64,000 nucleotides of DNA from Takakia lepidozioides. Its lineage: Eukaryota > Streptophyta > Takakiopsida > Takakiales > Takakiaceae. Of this stretch, positions 22,201 through 34,941 are shown one piece after another. Every line of letters begins with the position of its first letter. Position 1 is the first letter of the stretch. The notes under the pieces were generated by a model, which did not search any database, was not told the DNA's origin, and saw nothing but the letters and a program-made list of their open reading frames with translations. Location of the stretch: NCBI GenBank assembly GCA_030704615.1, contig CM060731.1, forward strand, positions 35,588,001-35,652,000, written 5' to 3'. The position numbers and the translations under genes were made by a program.

Positions 22201-25200
22201 TCAACCCCTTGCTTTGACAATCTCATATGCAATTTACCCTAAATCCCCAAACTGCACAATCTCCCACCCTTGAGCTAATACTCTAGCTTGCACAACCTTC
22301 AGAGAGTTGTGAAGGGGGGACATAGAAACAGAGAGGAGAGATAAGATAAAAAATAACCTGCGCAAGCTTGTAGAGCATCCGTGATGAGACTGCAGTAGTG
22401 TGTGTGCGCAGCAAATTCTTCTCTGCTTCGTCTCTCTTCCAGTCATAGCCATACCTGCACCCCAAATCATATTATTACCAACACCTGTGACATAGACACT
22501 CTGGGCATCAGTCTTACTCACAAACTCCATCCCACAAGGCTGGCGCAGTAGCCTTGATACGATTCACCTTCAATTTTATTTCCATTTCCTTGCCTTGACT
22601 GAGTGCACACCGCCATACTCACACTTAGTAGTTGGCTACATAAGCAGTGATGGAATGAGGATCATGCTGCCTATTATGACTACAATGTTAGCCAGAGAAA
22701 CTAAATCAATCATCCTGTAATCAGATCCATTGTTGCTGTGTGCAATTGTGGCAATTTTGCGATGATATTAATCTGATCAACACATAGGGAGGATTATCTG
22801 TCTGCGATTCAAAGGTGTATAAGAGTACGTCAGAGCATTTGTATACAGGATGGCCAAAGACCATCGCACCAAGGTAAAATTTGGAGTAGTAGAAAGACCA
22901 TGTCTGACTAAGGAGTATAAGCGACTAAAAAGGTAGGAATGTACGGACCCGATGGAACCATAACCACCACATTCATGTGTCCTCTTCACACGCTCCAAGT
23001 AGTCCTCAGGCAAGGTTTTAGTGTTCGCTGGAACTGCAACACTCAAATACACAGTTAGTATATATATCTGGGCACTTTGAAAGCTCATCAACTGAGTGCC
23101 CACTCGATGATATCCTGCAAGATGAAAGCCTGATCTCCAAATTGAAATATGAAGGAACTACATCACAACCTTCACTTAACAAGTGGGACTCAAAAGGAAT
23201 ACTTCAGGATCTTCCCACGTTGGGGCCAAAGTTCCAACCTAGAGAAGGTTGCCTACTGCTCACCTAAGTTGACCCAGCTAGGACAAGGGAACCTAAATCC
23301 CTACTTTAGCATGCTGGTGACTGGCAAAAACCTTTCAGTCTAAATCCTGAAGCATGTGTAAGGCTACGAGTAAAAGTGCTCTCAGAATCAACTTAATTTC
23401 AACAGGTCAGATCAATACTACAGGCTCTCTCGTGACAGTAATGGACCTCATTCTCCTTCCCTGTCCAGCTCTCCCCCACTTTTCAACCCCATCCAAACTA
23501 GGCATGTGTGTAGTCAATGTCGGTACACCATCTATCTCTAGGTCATCCGCCCTGCGAGAGTGCACTAACAGTTTCCCAGGTTTCGCATCATGCTGTAGGA
23601 GGGGACGCCAATATTGACTCTGGGAATTAGTATCCCTTGGGATTAGTCAGGGACATGTGAGAGCCTGTGTATGGCGACTGGCAATTAAGACATCAATCTT
23701 GAGGGGAGAGCACAGAGATGAGGAAGAAACAAACCTTTGAGGAAGAAGGTATCATGAGAGTCGCGAGCTGGATGCTGTTGAGGCTGGAAGAGTGCATCAA
23801 AGTTCCAGAAGCTGCAATCACCAATTACATAAGTCTGCTCTTTACCCAAACTCAAAAGAAGAAAACAGATGTGTTGCATACGTGCACATTATTTTGACTC
23901 CTAGCATCAATCTCTTCCTTTCTGCCCTTCTCTGTTTGTACCTCTGTTTGCTGCCATCATCAAATTGATGCTATGGTATTAAGCTTCCTCAGAAATATGG
24001 ACTGCCAGAATCCATACTAAAGGTATGTGCCATTACTGGACCTTCTGCTATGGTAGTGGGCTCTGTTCTGCTCTCATCCCATTGCCTACCCTTGTCTCTT
24101 CCATTTGATCGGTCCAAACTGAGCAAAGGTCCAATGGTCACAGGTTCTATTCCACAAGCAAGACACTTCCCTTCTACTATATCCCAAAAAAGAGAAGAAC
24201 CTTTTCTACAGTGCAGCCTACCTAGTTCCATGAAACCATGCGCCAGTTTATAAAATTGTACCTGCTTTCAATGAAGTTGTTCGTTGGCATCTCTTCAAAC
24301 CTGGAACTCACACATAATAGCATTAAGTTGTGCCCCTACATTCTATCCCATGGCTAAGCAGATGAATAATTGCATGTTACGAAGATAAAGTATGTTCAAA
24401 TGCACTGATGAAATCTTAGCAGCAGATAGAGAGGAGACAGAGAGTGACGGTGATAGAGAGAAATGTAAATGCCAATGCAAATAACAAGTTAGTGACTTGT
24501 GAGTTGTAAATATCCAGAAACAAATTGCAGTTAAGATGAACTCACCCCATTTCTAAGAAGATGTTTCGGAACTGTGTCCGCACCTGTCACACCATTCAAC
24601 AATAGTACCAAGTCAAACCCCTATATTTATTACCAAATAATGAGATAAGTTCAACTAGCATACATAAGTTTCATGTTGTGCATCTGTAAGTTCATCCTGG
24701 CCACAACATGCTGGATCCTCCTCATACCATGATTGACTTTATGACATCAGAACTCAGCACTCAATCCTTGACACACAGGGTTCCAACATGTCTGCATCCT
24801 CAGACATGTATGGCTACAAAGACTAGTACTAAGAAACATTGCCAAAAGTTGTGGTCTAGATGGAATTAAACAACTTGGCCTCGTCTGCTCCTCATGACTA
24901 CTTGGGCAAGGCTTAAGACTCAAACAATACAAAATTGCTCATTAGAAAACACTACACACTGATGTACCAGAGGGTGGTGGGGGGCATTGCCTTAAGTAAG
25001 GGGTGGAGATGGCCACCTTCAGTGGGCAGACCAAGAGCTTTATAATTGTAAGGCTTGAAATCCCGCTCCTTCCATTCACCGCTGCCAGCCGCAAAACAAC
25101 AGTCAATGTGTATGGATGGATGTAGTTCATGTGCAGATAGTTGAGGAAAGATTCGAAATAAAAAACGAGGAGCTTAATAATAACATTGCAGCTGATGGTT

Positions 25201-27057
25201 AATTAATGCAGAGTGGATGCCTCTACTGCGGTAGGAGGATGTGCAAAAGGTGGAAGAAAAGAGGGGAGAAAAGCAGACAAGGATTCATAATCATTTAGCA
25301 CAGAGTAAAGGCATCAACTTAATGGAGCACTTGATCCAAACATCAAGGGGATACCTTTGCAGAAGTTCAAGTGTGAGATCTGTAGCCGGCTTCATTCTCT
25401 TGGGGGCATACTTTTCCCCCTTCTTCAAAGAATAAGCAACCCATGTCCTGCCAGATCCATCCTCAAACTATTGGAGCAATCAAGAAGTAAAATCATAAAC
25501 CCTCCATGCGAGCAAACCCAGTGGGAGTTCAACCAGCAGTCCATCTCATGGTACATAATATGAAATAAAGGGAGAAGAGACGAAAAAGAGAGTGCCTATA
25601 AGATCTGCAGCACCCTCCACACTACAAGCACCCATCAAGAACTTTTTGAGCTTGAAAAACCAACCTAGAGCTGTGACAAAGACAATAAAATGAGGTAGAG
25701 CTCTGATAATATTTTAAATTTACCTCGAGTCGATTAGCTTTCTCTTTGTCAAATCCTTGACCTCTGCTTCCGGGAGCTCCTATGTTGGTGAGAAAAAAAA
25801 GAGGTCACATACATTGAATACTCTTTAAGTAGGGAGCCAACAGTGCTGGAGATTCTCCCACTACACAGTAAGCAAACAACTCTCTGTCTCTCTCTCCGTC
25901 TCTCACAAGTGGGCCCCTTCACTCATGAATTTGAATCAAAAGATGAGTCTTTGTCAAAACAAGGAGATATAAGAAAAAGGATGGCAGGGCACCTTTAGCT
26001 ATATCTTTTACTTAAGGAGTGGAAGGAAGAAGCTCTTGCTAGCCCAAGGCTGGAACATTCAAATACCTGGCCATCTTTAATTGCAACCAGCTGCTGCTTC
26101 ACTTGATCATCCACGTTTTTTACCTGCTGCGTCATCATGAGAGATTATAAGTTTACTCTACTTCCAGAAAAACATCTGTAGCCGTAAAACACCCCAACAA
26201 CAGCAAAGAAGAGACAGCCTTTCGGTCCAAAGAAGCTGCAGAGACTGGTTCAGGGTATCCAGGGCCGACCTTTCGAGAGACAAAACCCTTAGTTTGCTGC
26301 ACCCACTTATTTTTTGTTGAGCGCGAGAGCCCAATGTTGAACACCGATGGATCCACCTTATGCTGTGCCGGAAATACAGAACACGCTATCAGAACTCTCG
26401 TCAACATACTCACTAAGTGTGCAGTCGGTCAAATCCGGTTAATGGGGTGCGGAGATTTCTTGGTTGCAGTTACCTGCAACACTCTCATATGTGCTCAGGT
26501 TGAAAGTAACCCGACTGCCCCACACAATGTAAACCGTGCTAAATGAACAACGGTTGTGACCAGCTTCCAGATTTCAAGAACGTAGGGAAACAAGGACACG
26601 AGAGCATACCTCAAGTTCATCCCTTGTAATGCCTTCAGAAGGAACAGCGTTGTACACCTGGAACTCTGGAGATCCCTTCAATGCGTAAGAAGTGCCCTCC
26701 TCTGTGAGAAACACAGATTTCCTGTTGATGGCCTGCAGACACAACAACACGTATTAACGACAATTTCACACCTTGAACCCTACTTCCCAACACCACCTAC
26801 CGATCGCTTAAGGACTGCAATGAATCACAAGAATGGGCCACAGCCGAACATGATTGCAAACAGCAAAATCACTAAAGGCCGAGCCAAGCAACACAGACCT
26901 TCGCCTCCACAAACTGAAAACCATGAAGGCTCTTGATCACGTCGGTCACAGCGGCATGATCGAAGCCAGCATGGATGGCCCAATCCTCCGAGTTTGCAAT
27001 TTCTTCATGACCCTGCAGGTATCCCAACACTGCATCTTCCGCGCTCATTGCCGTCAT
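19287..27057 (-). CDS. Cytosolic phenylalanyl-tRNA synthetase alpha subunit, 18 exons
   Basis: Charges tRNA-Phe with phenylalanine as part of an alpha2-beta2 enzyme. Exons: 26899-27057, 26610-26732, 26270-26362, 26067-26123, 25724-25779, 25355-25447, 24991-25081, 24546-24583, 24262-24300, 23735-23811, 22949-23033, 22358-22454, 22009-22105, 21369-21440, 20847-20913, 20305-20430, 19921-19975 and 19287-19340. Phase is kept throughout, giving about 492 residues, the family's usual length. N-terminal winged-helix domains begin [16 protein letters not shown]. The catalytic core has [38 protein letters not shown], motif 2 [19 protein letters not shown] and the motif 3 region [23 protein letters not shown]. 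The intron after exon 7 starts with GC instead of GT. A second in-frame ATG lies 9 bases into the first exon. The gene looks intact. Confidence 0.95.
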
Positions 27058-28336
27058 CTCTGCCTCCGGCGAGCACACAATCTCCTAAAACCCCTGCAAC
27101 CCCGATCCGTCTCGGACAGCAAGAGGCAGCTGATGGACGCAGCTGCTGCTGGATGTTTCTAAATTTCCATCTACGCCACAGATTCACTCTCTCGCTCCTT
27201 TCTATCTTTGGTATTCTTTTTCTGTTGACAGTGTGATGGTGCTGTCATATAGATTGGCAAGGTTTCCGAACATCCTCAAGGAGAGGAATCCCCATGTGGG
27301 TAATTACAACCCTACTTGTATCAAGAGACTTGTGTGTATGCAGCTTCACAGCAGGTTGGTCCCCTCTTTAGCATAATATGGAAAACTGATGACAACCGAT
27401 ACAGCAGATACTACTACATAGGAGAGTGCTATGAAGCCATAACTCTGCTGAGATATATGGGCTTTGAACTTTGAACCAAAGTCTAAAATGAACTAATGTT
27501 GATAACATCACTGAAGGACTTGAAAGATGCTTGGGAGATTGGATAGTCTTTGACAAATACCACAACAGGAATGTCGGTCTCATACTCTTAAGTCACTCCC
27601 ACAAACCTCTCATCTCCAGGAATGTGAAACAAGATTGTCTGAAGATGCGTGCATTGTATCTGAGACCCTTCCAAGCTACATTTGTTCATCAGCCACTTGG
27701 GTTGCAGTATGGCTTTGTAAGTCACTGGGCACTGAAATCTTCATGTATCTTCTTTGTTTTCTTAATTTGGTTCCTTAGTACGCCATGATTCTTTGGTCAG
27801 CCTCATCTATTTCTTTGGCTGCTGAAAGGTATGAGAGATTTCGTCTTTTGGGAAATTCTGAGACTAGCTGTCCTACAAGCTGTTATGGCTGATGTCAACA
27901 GTACAAATAGTCTCGGGATCAAATAGTCTGGGGATTCTTTGAAAAGACGGTAGCCTTTCCACATTCAAGGACTCCCTTCAGACAAGCTGGAGCTGATTGG
28001 ATGTCGATCTTCTTCAGCTACATTGAAATTTGGTTTACACTGTCAGATATCTTGTGGTGTGGATTTTTAGCACATCCAAACCTGATATATATACATTTCA
28101 GTCACTTAGCCGTGCACATTTGAGAAAAATGCTTCACTAATTTTCAAGAAACAACACCAGCGTCTAGTCTAGTCAACAACTTCTTGTATGTGTGGCTGAG
28201 AGACAGAGAGTATACTCATTTTAACTGCATGTGCTCATGCACACCATGTGAGGGAGTAATAAACCGGGTGAATCTGCGAAACGGACCTGTACTGATACTG
28301 TCTTGCATAATGAAACATGACAAAACTTTAGACAAA
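27058..28336. other. Intergenic: PheRS alpha promoter and DAD1 3' flank
   Basis: No gene seen. The left part must hold the promoter of the minus-strand PheRS alpha gene; the right part lies downstream of DAD1. Open frames such as 27531-27788 are unconvincing. Confidence 0.4.
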
Positions 28337-29714
28337 TCATCCCAAGAAGTTCATTATAACCAAATGAAGGACAACATTACAAAGGACAAAATCGGCGAAA
28401 GCTCTCTCCAGGGGTAGATCCTGCACACAGCAAAGAAGAGTAGTATGTCAGGCCCTCTCACATACTTGATTGCTTTCTTTAGTCCTTTTGTTGCTGACAA
28501 GAGAAAATTTATCCTGACGACTTATTTGAGAAAGCAGTAAGTGAGAAGCCATACCTTGAACTCCTTATTGTCTTTGTTGACTTGCATCCGCAAACACACT
28601 GTTCCCACAGACACACAGCACAAACCAGTTTACTCAGCATGTCCCAAAAGCTCAAGTGACAGATTTCTCCCATGGAAGCTCCTGCACCCTCCTCTTTCAC
28701 ACTATTTGGAAATAGCTTGCATGAACATTCCACTTGCATAAAATTTCAGTTCTGCATTGCAGTTAAGACAGCCCTCAAGTCCCTGTATGCCAGAGTGGCC
28801 TGTCCAAGCTGGGATAAACCCTCTGCAGTACTCAAAACATGTCGGTTGCTTACTACCAGTCTTACTGCTGGGCAGATTATCTCAGTTAGACTTCAGTCAA
28901 TCCTAGGAGGAAAAACTACTAGAGAATGCATAACCATTCACAAACTAGCACCGAGAGTATCCTCCGAGTTTGAGCATCTACATGGAATACTACTAATGGA
29001 TTAATGGTTCCCCAAAAAAACAAATATTGATCATTGCACCTGCAAGAACAGCAGTCCCAACGCATGACAGCATGCCTGCAAGAAATGCGTTGAATGGAAA
29101 CGTTCCCACCAATGCCATGTACACCACCTGTTCCAACCCAAGCATTCAACAGACATAGGGCTGAGAAAATGCAGGCTTGCTCATTGGTGCATCTAAAGAG
29201 GGTGAAATCTGCAAGAAAATGAGTGCAGAGAGTGTTCCCATGAGTGTCCAAGTATGAAAGAGAGCTGACCTGAATCAAGGCTGTAAGCAGGGAAAACACT
29301 ACATACAAGTCAATTATCTGCAAAAACTCCACATTCCAAGCCATGTCAGACTGCACATCAAGGAAAATTGTCTTCACTGGCCATATAAAGTCCCAGAAAC
29401 AAGAATAGTTTTGGACATTGGATGGTGTAAATGCATGAAAATAAAGGAGTATGTGTTCATCTCGAGACCAGTACCTACTTACCTTTGGCAAAGGCATCAC
29501 AATAACTATATGGGCACCACAATGTAGATAAATCCACTGCCAGATCTGACTTGCAGATCGGACTTGCGCCTGCTATTTAGATCGGACCAAACAACCTTGA
29601 GAATACACCAATCAGGCGAGGATGATGATTTACCTTCAGTTTAGTGGGAGTTGCGGCATATGCTGACCGCAATGAAGTCACCAAAGCTCGAGCATCACTC
29701 ACTGTGCTACCCAT
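28337..29714 (-). CDS. DAD1: DAD1, oligosaccharyltransferase subunit, 5 exons
   Basis: Small ER-membrane subunit of the complex that N-glycosylates nascent proteins; its loss triggers cell death. Exons are 29634-29714, 29270-29317, 29040-29127, 28555-28598 and 28337-28420, all GT-AG and in phase, giving 114 residues (Arabidopsis has 115). The sequence reads [68 protein letters not shown] and finally [20 protein letters not shown] before FLG and TGA. The three membrane segments and the conserved C-terminal NFLG are present. An in-frame ATG 60 bases further upstream exists, but the chosen start matches the family. Its promoter is shared with the plus-strand ferredoxin gene. Confidence 0.95.
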
Positions 29715-30155
29715 CTGTGAGTCCTCACAAAATCTCTCTACCAGCACCAAAGAAATTTCCCCCTCTGCGCACAATCCCCCTCCAATGCCGATCTCTCAAT
29801 CCTCCCCTGCCCTCACAAGAATTCCAATGCTTCTCACTGTCAAGCTCGTCTCGCTCGTCGTGACGAAACCCTAAACCCGCCTTTTACCTTCATATTGTTT
29901 AATAAATAGTTGTGTTCACTATTTGTTTTTAAATATTCGTATTCCGAATAGTATAATTGGAAACGATTAGGTATATACCTTTTTTTTTTTTTTTGGTGAA
30001 CAGGGGACAGTGGCCCCGCTATATCATAAGGAAAATGTATTTGTATTTATAGAGTAACAGTTTTATTCATCCAACTGTATTCATCTAGTCTCGTCTTGTT
30101 GTCTTCTTCGCCTCGTTGGGTCTTGGCAGGGGGTGTGGGGTTGTTGCGGGTGGCC
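29715..30155. promoter_or_regulatory. Divergent promoter between DAD1 and complex I ferredoxin
   Basis: About 440 bp separate the two start codons, which point away from each other, so both promoters must lie here. AT-rich sequence and a T-run occur at 29975-29994. I cannot name specific elements. Confidence 0.5.
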
Positions 30156-31237
30156 ATGGCGATGTCGGCAGTCCGCAGGCTTGCGCAGCGGGTGATTCCG
30201 CAGGCACGTCATGCAAGTACCATGGTGGTGAAGAGGTCGGACGCTGCCACAAGGCCCACGGCCAAAGTTTCGGATCGCATAATTAAGTTGACCGCCATTG
30301 ATGAAGATGGACAACGCCATGCCATTCAAGGTTTGATAGGGAACACTCTCTTGAAAACTCTGGTCCAGGGAGGCCTTTTTGACCCCGAGCGTCATCGTCT
30401 TGAGGATGTCGATGCCTGCAGCGCTGAGTGTGAGGTTAGTGTTCTATTGACATGAATTTGAGAAGGGGTGGAGTGTCAGTATGAGGGATATATGAGTGTG
30501 GATCTGTCCTTGGATCGCGTTCCTGGAGATGGACTTCCCGTTTATTGTGTAAGGGGTGAAACTGGATATGAAAGCTCCTCAATTGTGACTGTACATTGTT
30601 GAAGAAACAGGTGATCTGTCAATTTTCATGTTTCGACTTATTTGTGTTCATTATTGATTGTCTCCTACGACTGAGACACTTCTGCAAGGCCTTCCATCAG
30701 CAGTAGATCTATAACCATGCGCCCCCCCCCCCTTTCTCTGTAGTGGCAACAAATTTCAGAGAGGTCAAACATATGGAAACCTGACAACGCAAGGCCAGGC
30801 CAGGTGGAATCCTGCAGCCTTTTGGGGCCCCGGACTACTCTTTTGCTTAAGCCGGTGGATGAACTGAAAAAGCTCTGTTTGTAAACCACCTCAGTGGGGC
30901 ATTCACCATATGATAGGTGGTTTGCTTAGTTATTTCGACATCATGCTCAAAGCGCCTGTGTTTGACCCTCCATAGCTGACCAGTTAGGTGGAGTACACCA
31001 CAAATTGTTGAAGATAACCTTTTGCTATGTTTAAATGGGATGCAGGTCAGCATTGCATCTGAGTGGCTGGACAAGCTGCCACCCCGGTCTGAAGAGGAGT
31101 TGGATGTATTGAAAGCAAGGACATTTGAATCAAATGCTGATCCTCATGCAAGGCTTGGTTGTCAAATTGTTCTGGAGCCTAAGCTTGATGGCATGGTGGT
31201 CTCCATAGCTGAAGAAAAGCCCTGGAGAACTCTATAA
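30156..31237 (+). CDS. Plant mitochondrial complex I ferredoxin (C1-FDX type), 2 exons
   Basis: Matches the ferredoxin-like subunit of plant complex I (Arabidopsis At3g07480), which bridges the membrane arm/carbonic anhydrase region and the matrix arm. Exons are 30156-30434 and 31046-31237, joined GT-AG in phase 0, giving 156 residues. Residues 1 to about 38 are Arg/Ala-rich and lack acids, as in a mitochondrial presequence. Conserved parts are LLKTLVQGGLFDPERHRLED, DACSAECEVSIASEWLDKLP and ARLGCQIVLEPKLDGMVV. Only three cysteines of the cluster pattern are present (88, 92, 132), as remembered for this family, which may not hold a normal 2Fe-2S cluster. The ATG was chosen because upstream in-frame codons lack one. 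Confidence 0.9.
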
Positions 31238-33529
31238 AGGCCATTGAATCACCTCTGTGAAGTTGGCAGAAGACATGCGAGATGTAGGAGTTTGAGAAAT
31301 TGGGTGGGTGATTTTTGAACTTTGGGCAATAATACCATGCAGTTTGGCCTCAACATTGAGATTGAACAAACACCCTTGATGACATTCTAATTCTCCATAT
31401 TGTAGTGGTGACTTGCCAATTCTTTGTAGGATGAGAGAGGTAAAAGGCTCTCACTGTAGAGCCCACGTCCCCTATTTGCAGGAGCAACACTAGCAGGGTA
31501 GCATCGCACCATGAAAGAATGTGAGGTTTGCATTTTTTCATCAGTCAAAGCAGACTTGGCTGCATAAAGGTGAGAATGGATGGAACGAAAGGTTAGCAAT
31601 TTCACATTGACCTGTTTCTGGGATGCAGGGAAGGTGTGGGGGGATTGCACTTTCTTCAACTGGCAGAAGCATGGGTTGTGGTGATGGGAGGAGTTCTGTC
31701 TGTGTTTGTGTGAATGAGACATGTAGACAACATTCTTTGTCTTACAAGGAAAGGATGGAAGTTGCACGACAGGTTGAAGTTTAGAAGAGAGGCGAGTTAT
31801 GGAAGTTTTAGTCAGATGTGGGGCGATGAAGCAAATTGTACTCCTATTTCTGTACATATGCAGGGCACTAGGGGCAGAGCTGTGATGTCCTTTAAGGTCA
31901 GTGAGGTTGAGACTCCCCTACTTTGGCAACTGCAATCTGCATTTCTGCCAGAGATAACAGGGAGCTCAACAATCGAATGATTTAAAACTTATTGAAGGAT
32001 TGAGAAAATACTGCATACATTGCGTCCTCCTTTGTCATGGTGGTTTTGCAAGCTATTTGCTGTGTGTTTTCTTTTTGTGCTGATCCTATCTGTCACTCAC
32101 GATCAAATCTCTTATAGTAAAGTGCTTAACACGACTAAGCCATCTTGAGGTAGTTAACCTCCCAACATAGAGACCTCCTCAACATCAGATCCCCTTTCAA
32201 GGACTCTTGGAGGTCTCACCCCCTTGCTCTACATAAATCTAGGCTATTCCTGATTGCTTTACTTGGATATACTCTTCTTAATTGAGACATATTAGGCTTC
32301 TTCATGTCACCTTTCTAGATTATCTACAAAGCCATGGGTATCTTAGGGCCTGTTTACAAGAGGGCCCGGGCCAAGAAATCATGGGCCCACACTAGGGCTG
32401 AATGAACTGATTAAAATATGATTTGGTCGTCTTCTTGTAAACCATTGTTGGTCTGGTATCTGGGTTTCGTGGGGCATCAACCTGGGTATCTCCTAACCTA
32501 ACCCACTGTTTTCTGTTCCCGTAATGATTCGCATTACCCTACCATAAGGTTCTTGAGTTCCCTAGCGGCCCCCCAAACCGTAAAAGGTGCGTTTAGGGTT
32601 CTCCTTTCCCTGGGGGTTCTCCTTTCCCTGGCTCCTACCAGAGCTCCACCCGTCGTTGCAAATCTGTTCGAGATATGCACATATAGACTATAGACATTCT
32701 GGATGTAGGGTTTATGTATAACTTAATTGTATGGGGGTTGGTATCCTATGAGATGAGCAGGTTCCTTGTGTCACCCCACCCAACCTCTATGACGTATGAG
32801 GGCTATTCAAATGGCCATTTCAGTATTGGATTTGAATTTGAATACTAGTACCATTTTAATTTTAATTTTAAACCATATCCGAGTTCATATTTCCAGGTTA
32901 TTGACATTGCTCATACCATTGCTCATATCCCGATTGATTTTTTATTTTAAACCACCTACACATACCAGATTCATACTTGAAAAGTTCAGGAGCTGCATTA
33001 TTGGAAAACCTGCCTGCCTTAAAATAAAATAGCAGGACCCTTATGGTATATCCAATGCAAGATATCAGACCAACACTCGTGTAAACCTATTGGGCCGAAG
33101 CCTAAGGCCCAACCTACACCAATATCAGCCACTCTCCCCCTTCTTTCATTCTCTGTCTTCTATGCTTCACGTCGTCTCCCATCAAATCGTGTATCCCTAA
33201 ACTATGGAAGCAAGAAGGCATAATATTCTTGTGGCCTTGGTCCTCTTCATGGCCTACAAGCGCATGATTACAACCATTTTGGCATTGCAACAACTTATTA
33301 ACTAGCAATTTGTTGGATTGTCGATGATGTTTGTGTTCATCATGGAGAGGGCTGATGGTTCTGGGGCACAACCAGCGTTGAGTCCTTGCTGCGAGGTGGC
33401 TATGGAGAGTCTCTAAGTCTCTAGTCTCTAGTCTCTACCAGCCTACAACCCCATCTATGACCTATTTCCATCTCATGGCTGTGATAGGCTCAAAAAATAC
33501 ATCTTAATGGTAGGTTTTTTGGGCCAAAG
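31238..33529. other. Intergenic; one weak MITE-like piece at 32345-32445
   Basis: No gene recognised in over 2 kb. Near 32351 the word TGTTTACAAGAGGG has an imperfect inverted partner ending TCTTCTTGTAAACCA near 32444, which could be a 100-bp hAT-like MITE. Open frames near 31390-31860 lack any motif. Confidence 0.35.
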
Positions 33530-33559
33530 GGAAAGAATTGTTGGGGGTCTTCATCCCAG

Positions 33560-33725
33560 GAGCATTTTTTATTTATTTGTTTATTTTTAGTCCAACTCTT
33601 TTTTATTTTTTACCTCTTATATTAGGAAGGTGGACACCTTCATGACACACCAGACGGCGGTTTGAACCCACAACCACATCCAACATGGTACCACTGGGCT
33701 ACATGCTGGTTGTCAGCATTCCTTT
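33560..33725 (-). mobile_element. SINE-like element with tRNA-type head
   Basis: On the minus strand, TAGCCCAGTGGTA (A box) is followed about 30 bases later by GGGTTCAAACC (B box), close to the polymerase III consensus. The sequence then runs into T/A-rich DNA towards 33560, as expected for a SINE tail on this strand. It differs from the SINE at 17521 and would be a separate family. It occurs once in the window, so its ends are not defined. Confidence 0.5.
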
Positions 33726-34140
33726 TGTTGGCTGGGCCTAAGAGTTTGGCGTGTAAACCGCTTGGGCCCGATTTGAGGCTCTTGACCAATAGGATTTCTT
33801 GTTTCTAGCTTGGTCTTGGGGCCAGGCCCTCGTGCCCTCCGGGAATTGCTAGTTGAGATTCCCACACAGCACGCATGTTTCACCGGCAAGGCAATTGTGC
33901 AAGCTGGCGAAACCTCCGCACTCATGGCTTATGGATGATAAACGCACAGGTGGATGGAAGTTGTGCAGACGCAGGCACAATCATTGAAGGAGGATGGCTA
34001 GCTGGCGTGCTTTTCGCACTCACTTCGCACTCGCTCTGGTCGTTGTCTTCCTCTGCATCGCTCTTTTGTGGATTGCTATGCCTCTTCCAGTTCTGTTTGA
34101 TTGCACAATGCCCTGTCTGATAGCCTCCGGAGACTAGTTT

Positions 34141-34460
34141 TGGTGGCGAATTTCGGCCTGCAGTTTCGGGCTGGTCTTCTGTGGCAGGTTGGGGCTCATG
34201 TGTAGTTTCTAGCTGTGATATGATGATAGTCTGAGGCGCAGTTCCCTTTCCATGTTGTTGCTCAAGAGTATGTGACTCAGTTAAAAGACGTGGATGGCGG
34301 CCTGGAGTTTCAGCAGAAGTTATGATTGCTACATTTTACAGGTTCTGTGATGATGATATCCTGAGGCAGAGTTGTGTTCCAATGCCGTTTCTTACTAAGG
34401 TTGTCTAAGTTGTTCTGATAGTTGGTGGCGAACTCGTGGCCTGCAGTGACGGTTCCATCT
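34141..34460. repeat. Local imperfect duplication
   Basis: Words repeat in order about 200 bp apart: GGTGGCGAA..TC.GCCTGCAGT near 34142 and 34421, and TGATGAT...CTGAGGC.GAGTT near 34219 and 34347. The copies are diverged and non-coding as far as I can see. Confidence 0.35.
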
Positions 34461-34941
34461 ATTCGTATTCTTCTCTTGCAGGTTTGGATTCTCTCTAAGA
34501 TTACGGCATGTTTAGGGGCCTCGTGATGACGTTCTTAAGTTTGAATGCTGTTGCTCAGGTGTATCAGTTGTTGTAGGTTTTGTTTTGTACAATGTTGTAG
34601 GTAGTTGATCTAGCATATTCTAGGTCTGTAGCCAGCATTTTCTTCCCAATGTATGCATACTTATAGCTGGTACTGGGAGACGTGTTGGACCTTGACCTGC
34701 ATTGTGACTGACTACCAATTTGAACTGAATTCCCGCTCTCAACGGCATTTAGCTTCTCTCCCCCTTGACCAGTCGTTGGCTGGACTGTCCGCAATCTCTG
34801 TGGTTCTGCAGCAGTTTTGTGCAAAAACCTTGCATAAAACAACTCGCAGTTTCCACAGTTACTGCCATTGACTGATTGGTGTCTCATTGGTGTACTTCTA
34901 CTTCAATTTTGGACACCTTGTGTCTCAAATCCACCTGAAAC

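Noticed and set aside
24000-24200. Possible polymerase III B box (GGTTCTATTCC) near 24140 in a PheRS alpha intron
   Set aside because: No convincing A box at the right distance and no second copy.
28919-29500. A 193-aa minus-strand open frame
   Set aside because: It is read-through of DAD1 exon 2 and its introns. The spliced DAD1 model explains the conserved parts.
30081-30395. A 104-aa minus-strand frame
   Set aside because: It is antisense to the first exon of the complex I ferredoxin gene, with no motif.
31387-31857. A 156-aa minus-strand frame
   Set aside because: No domain and odd composition; the overlapping plus-strand frames are equally weak.
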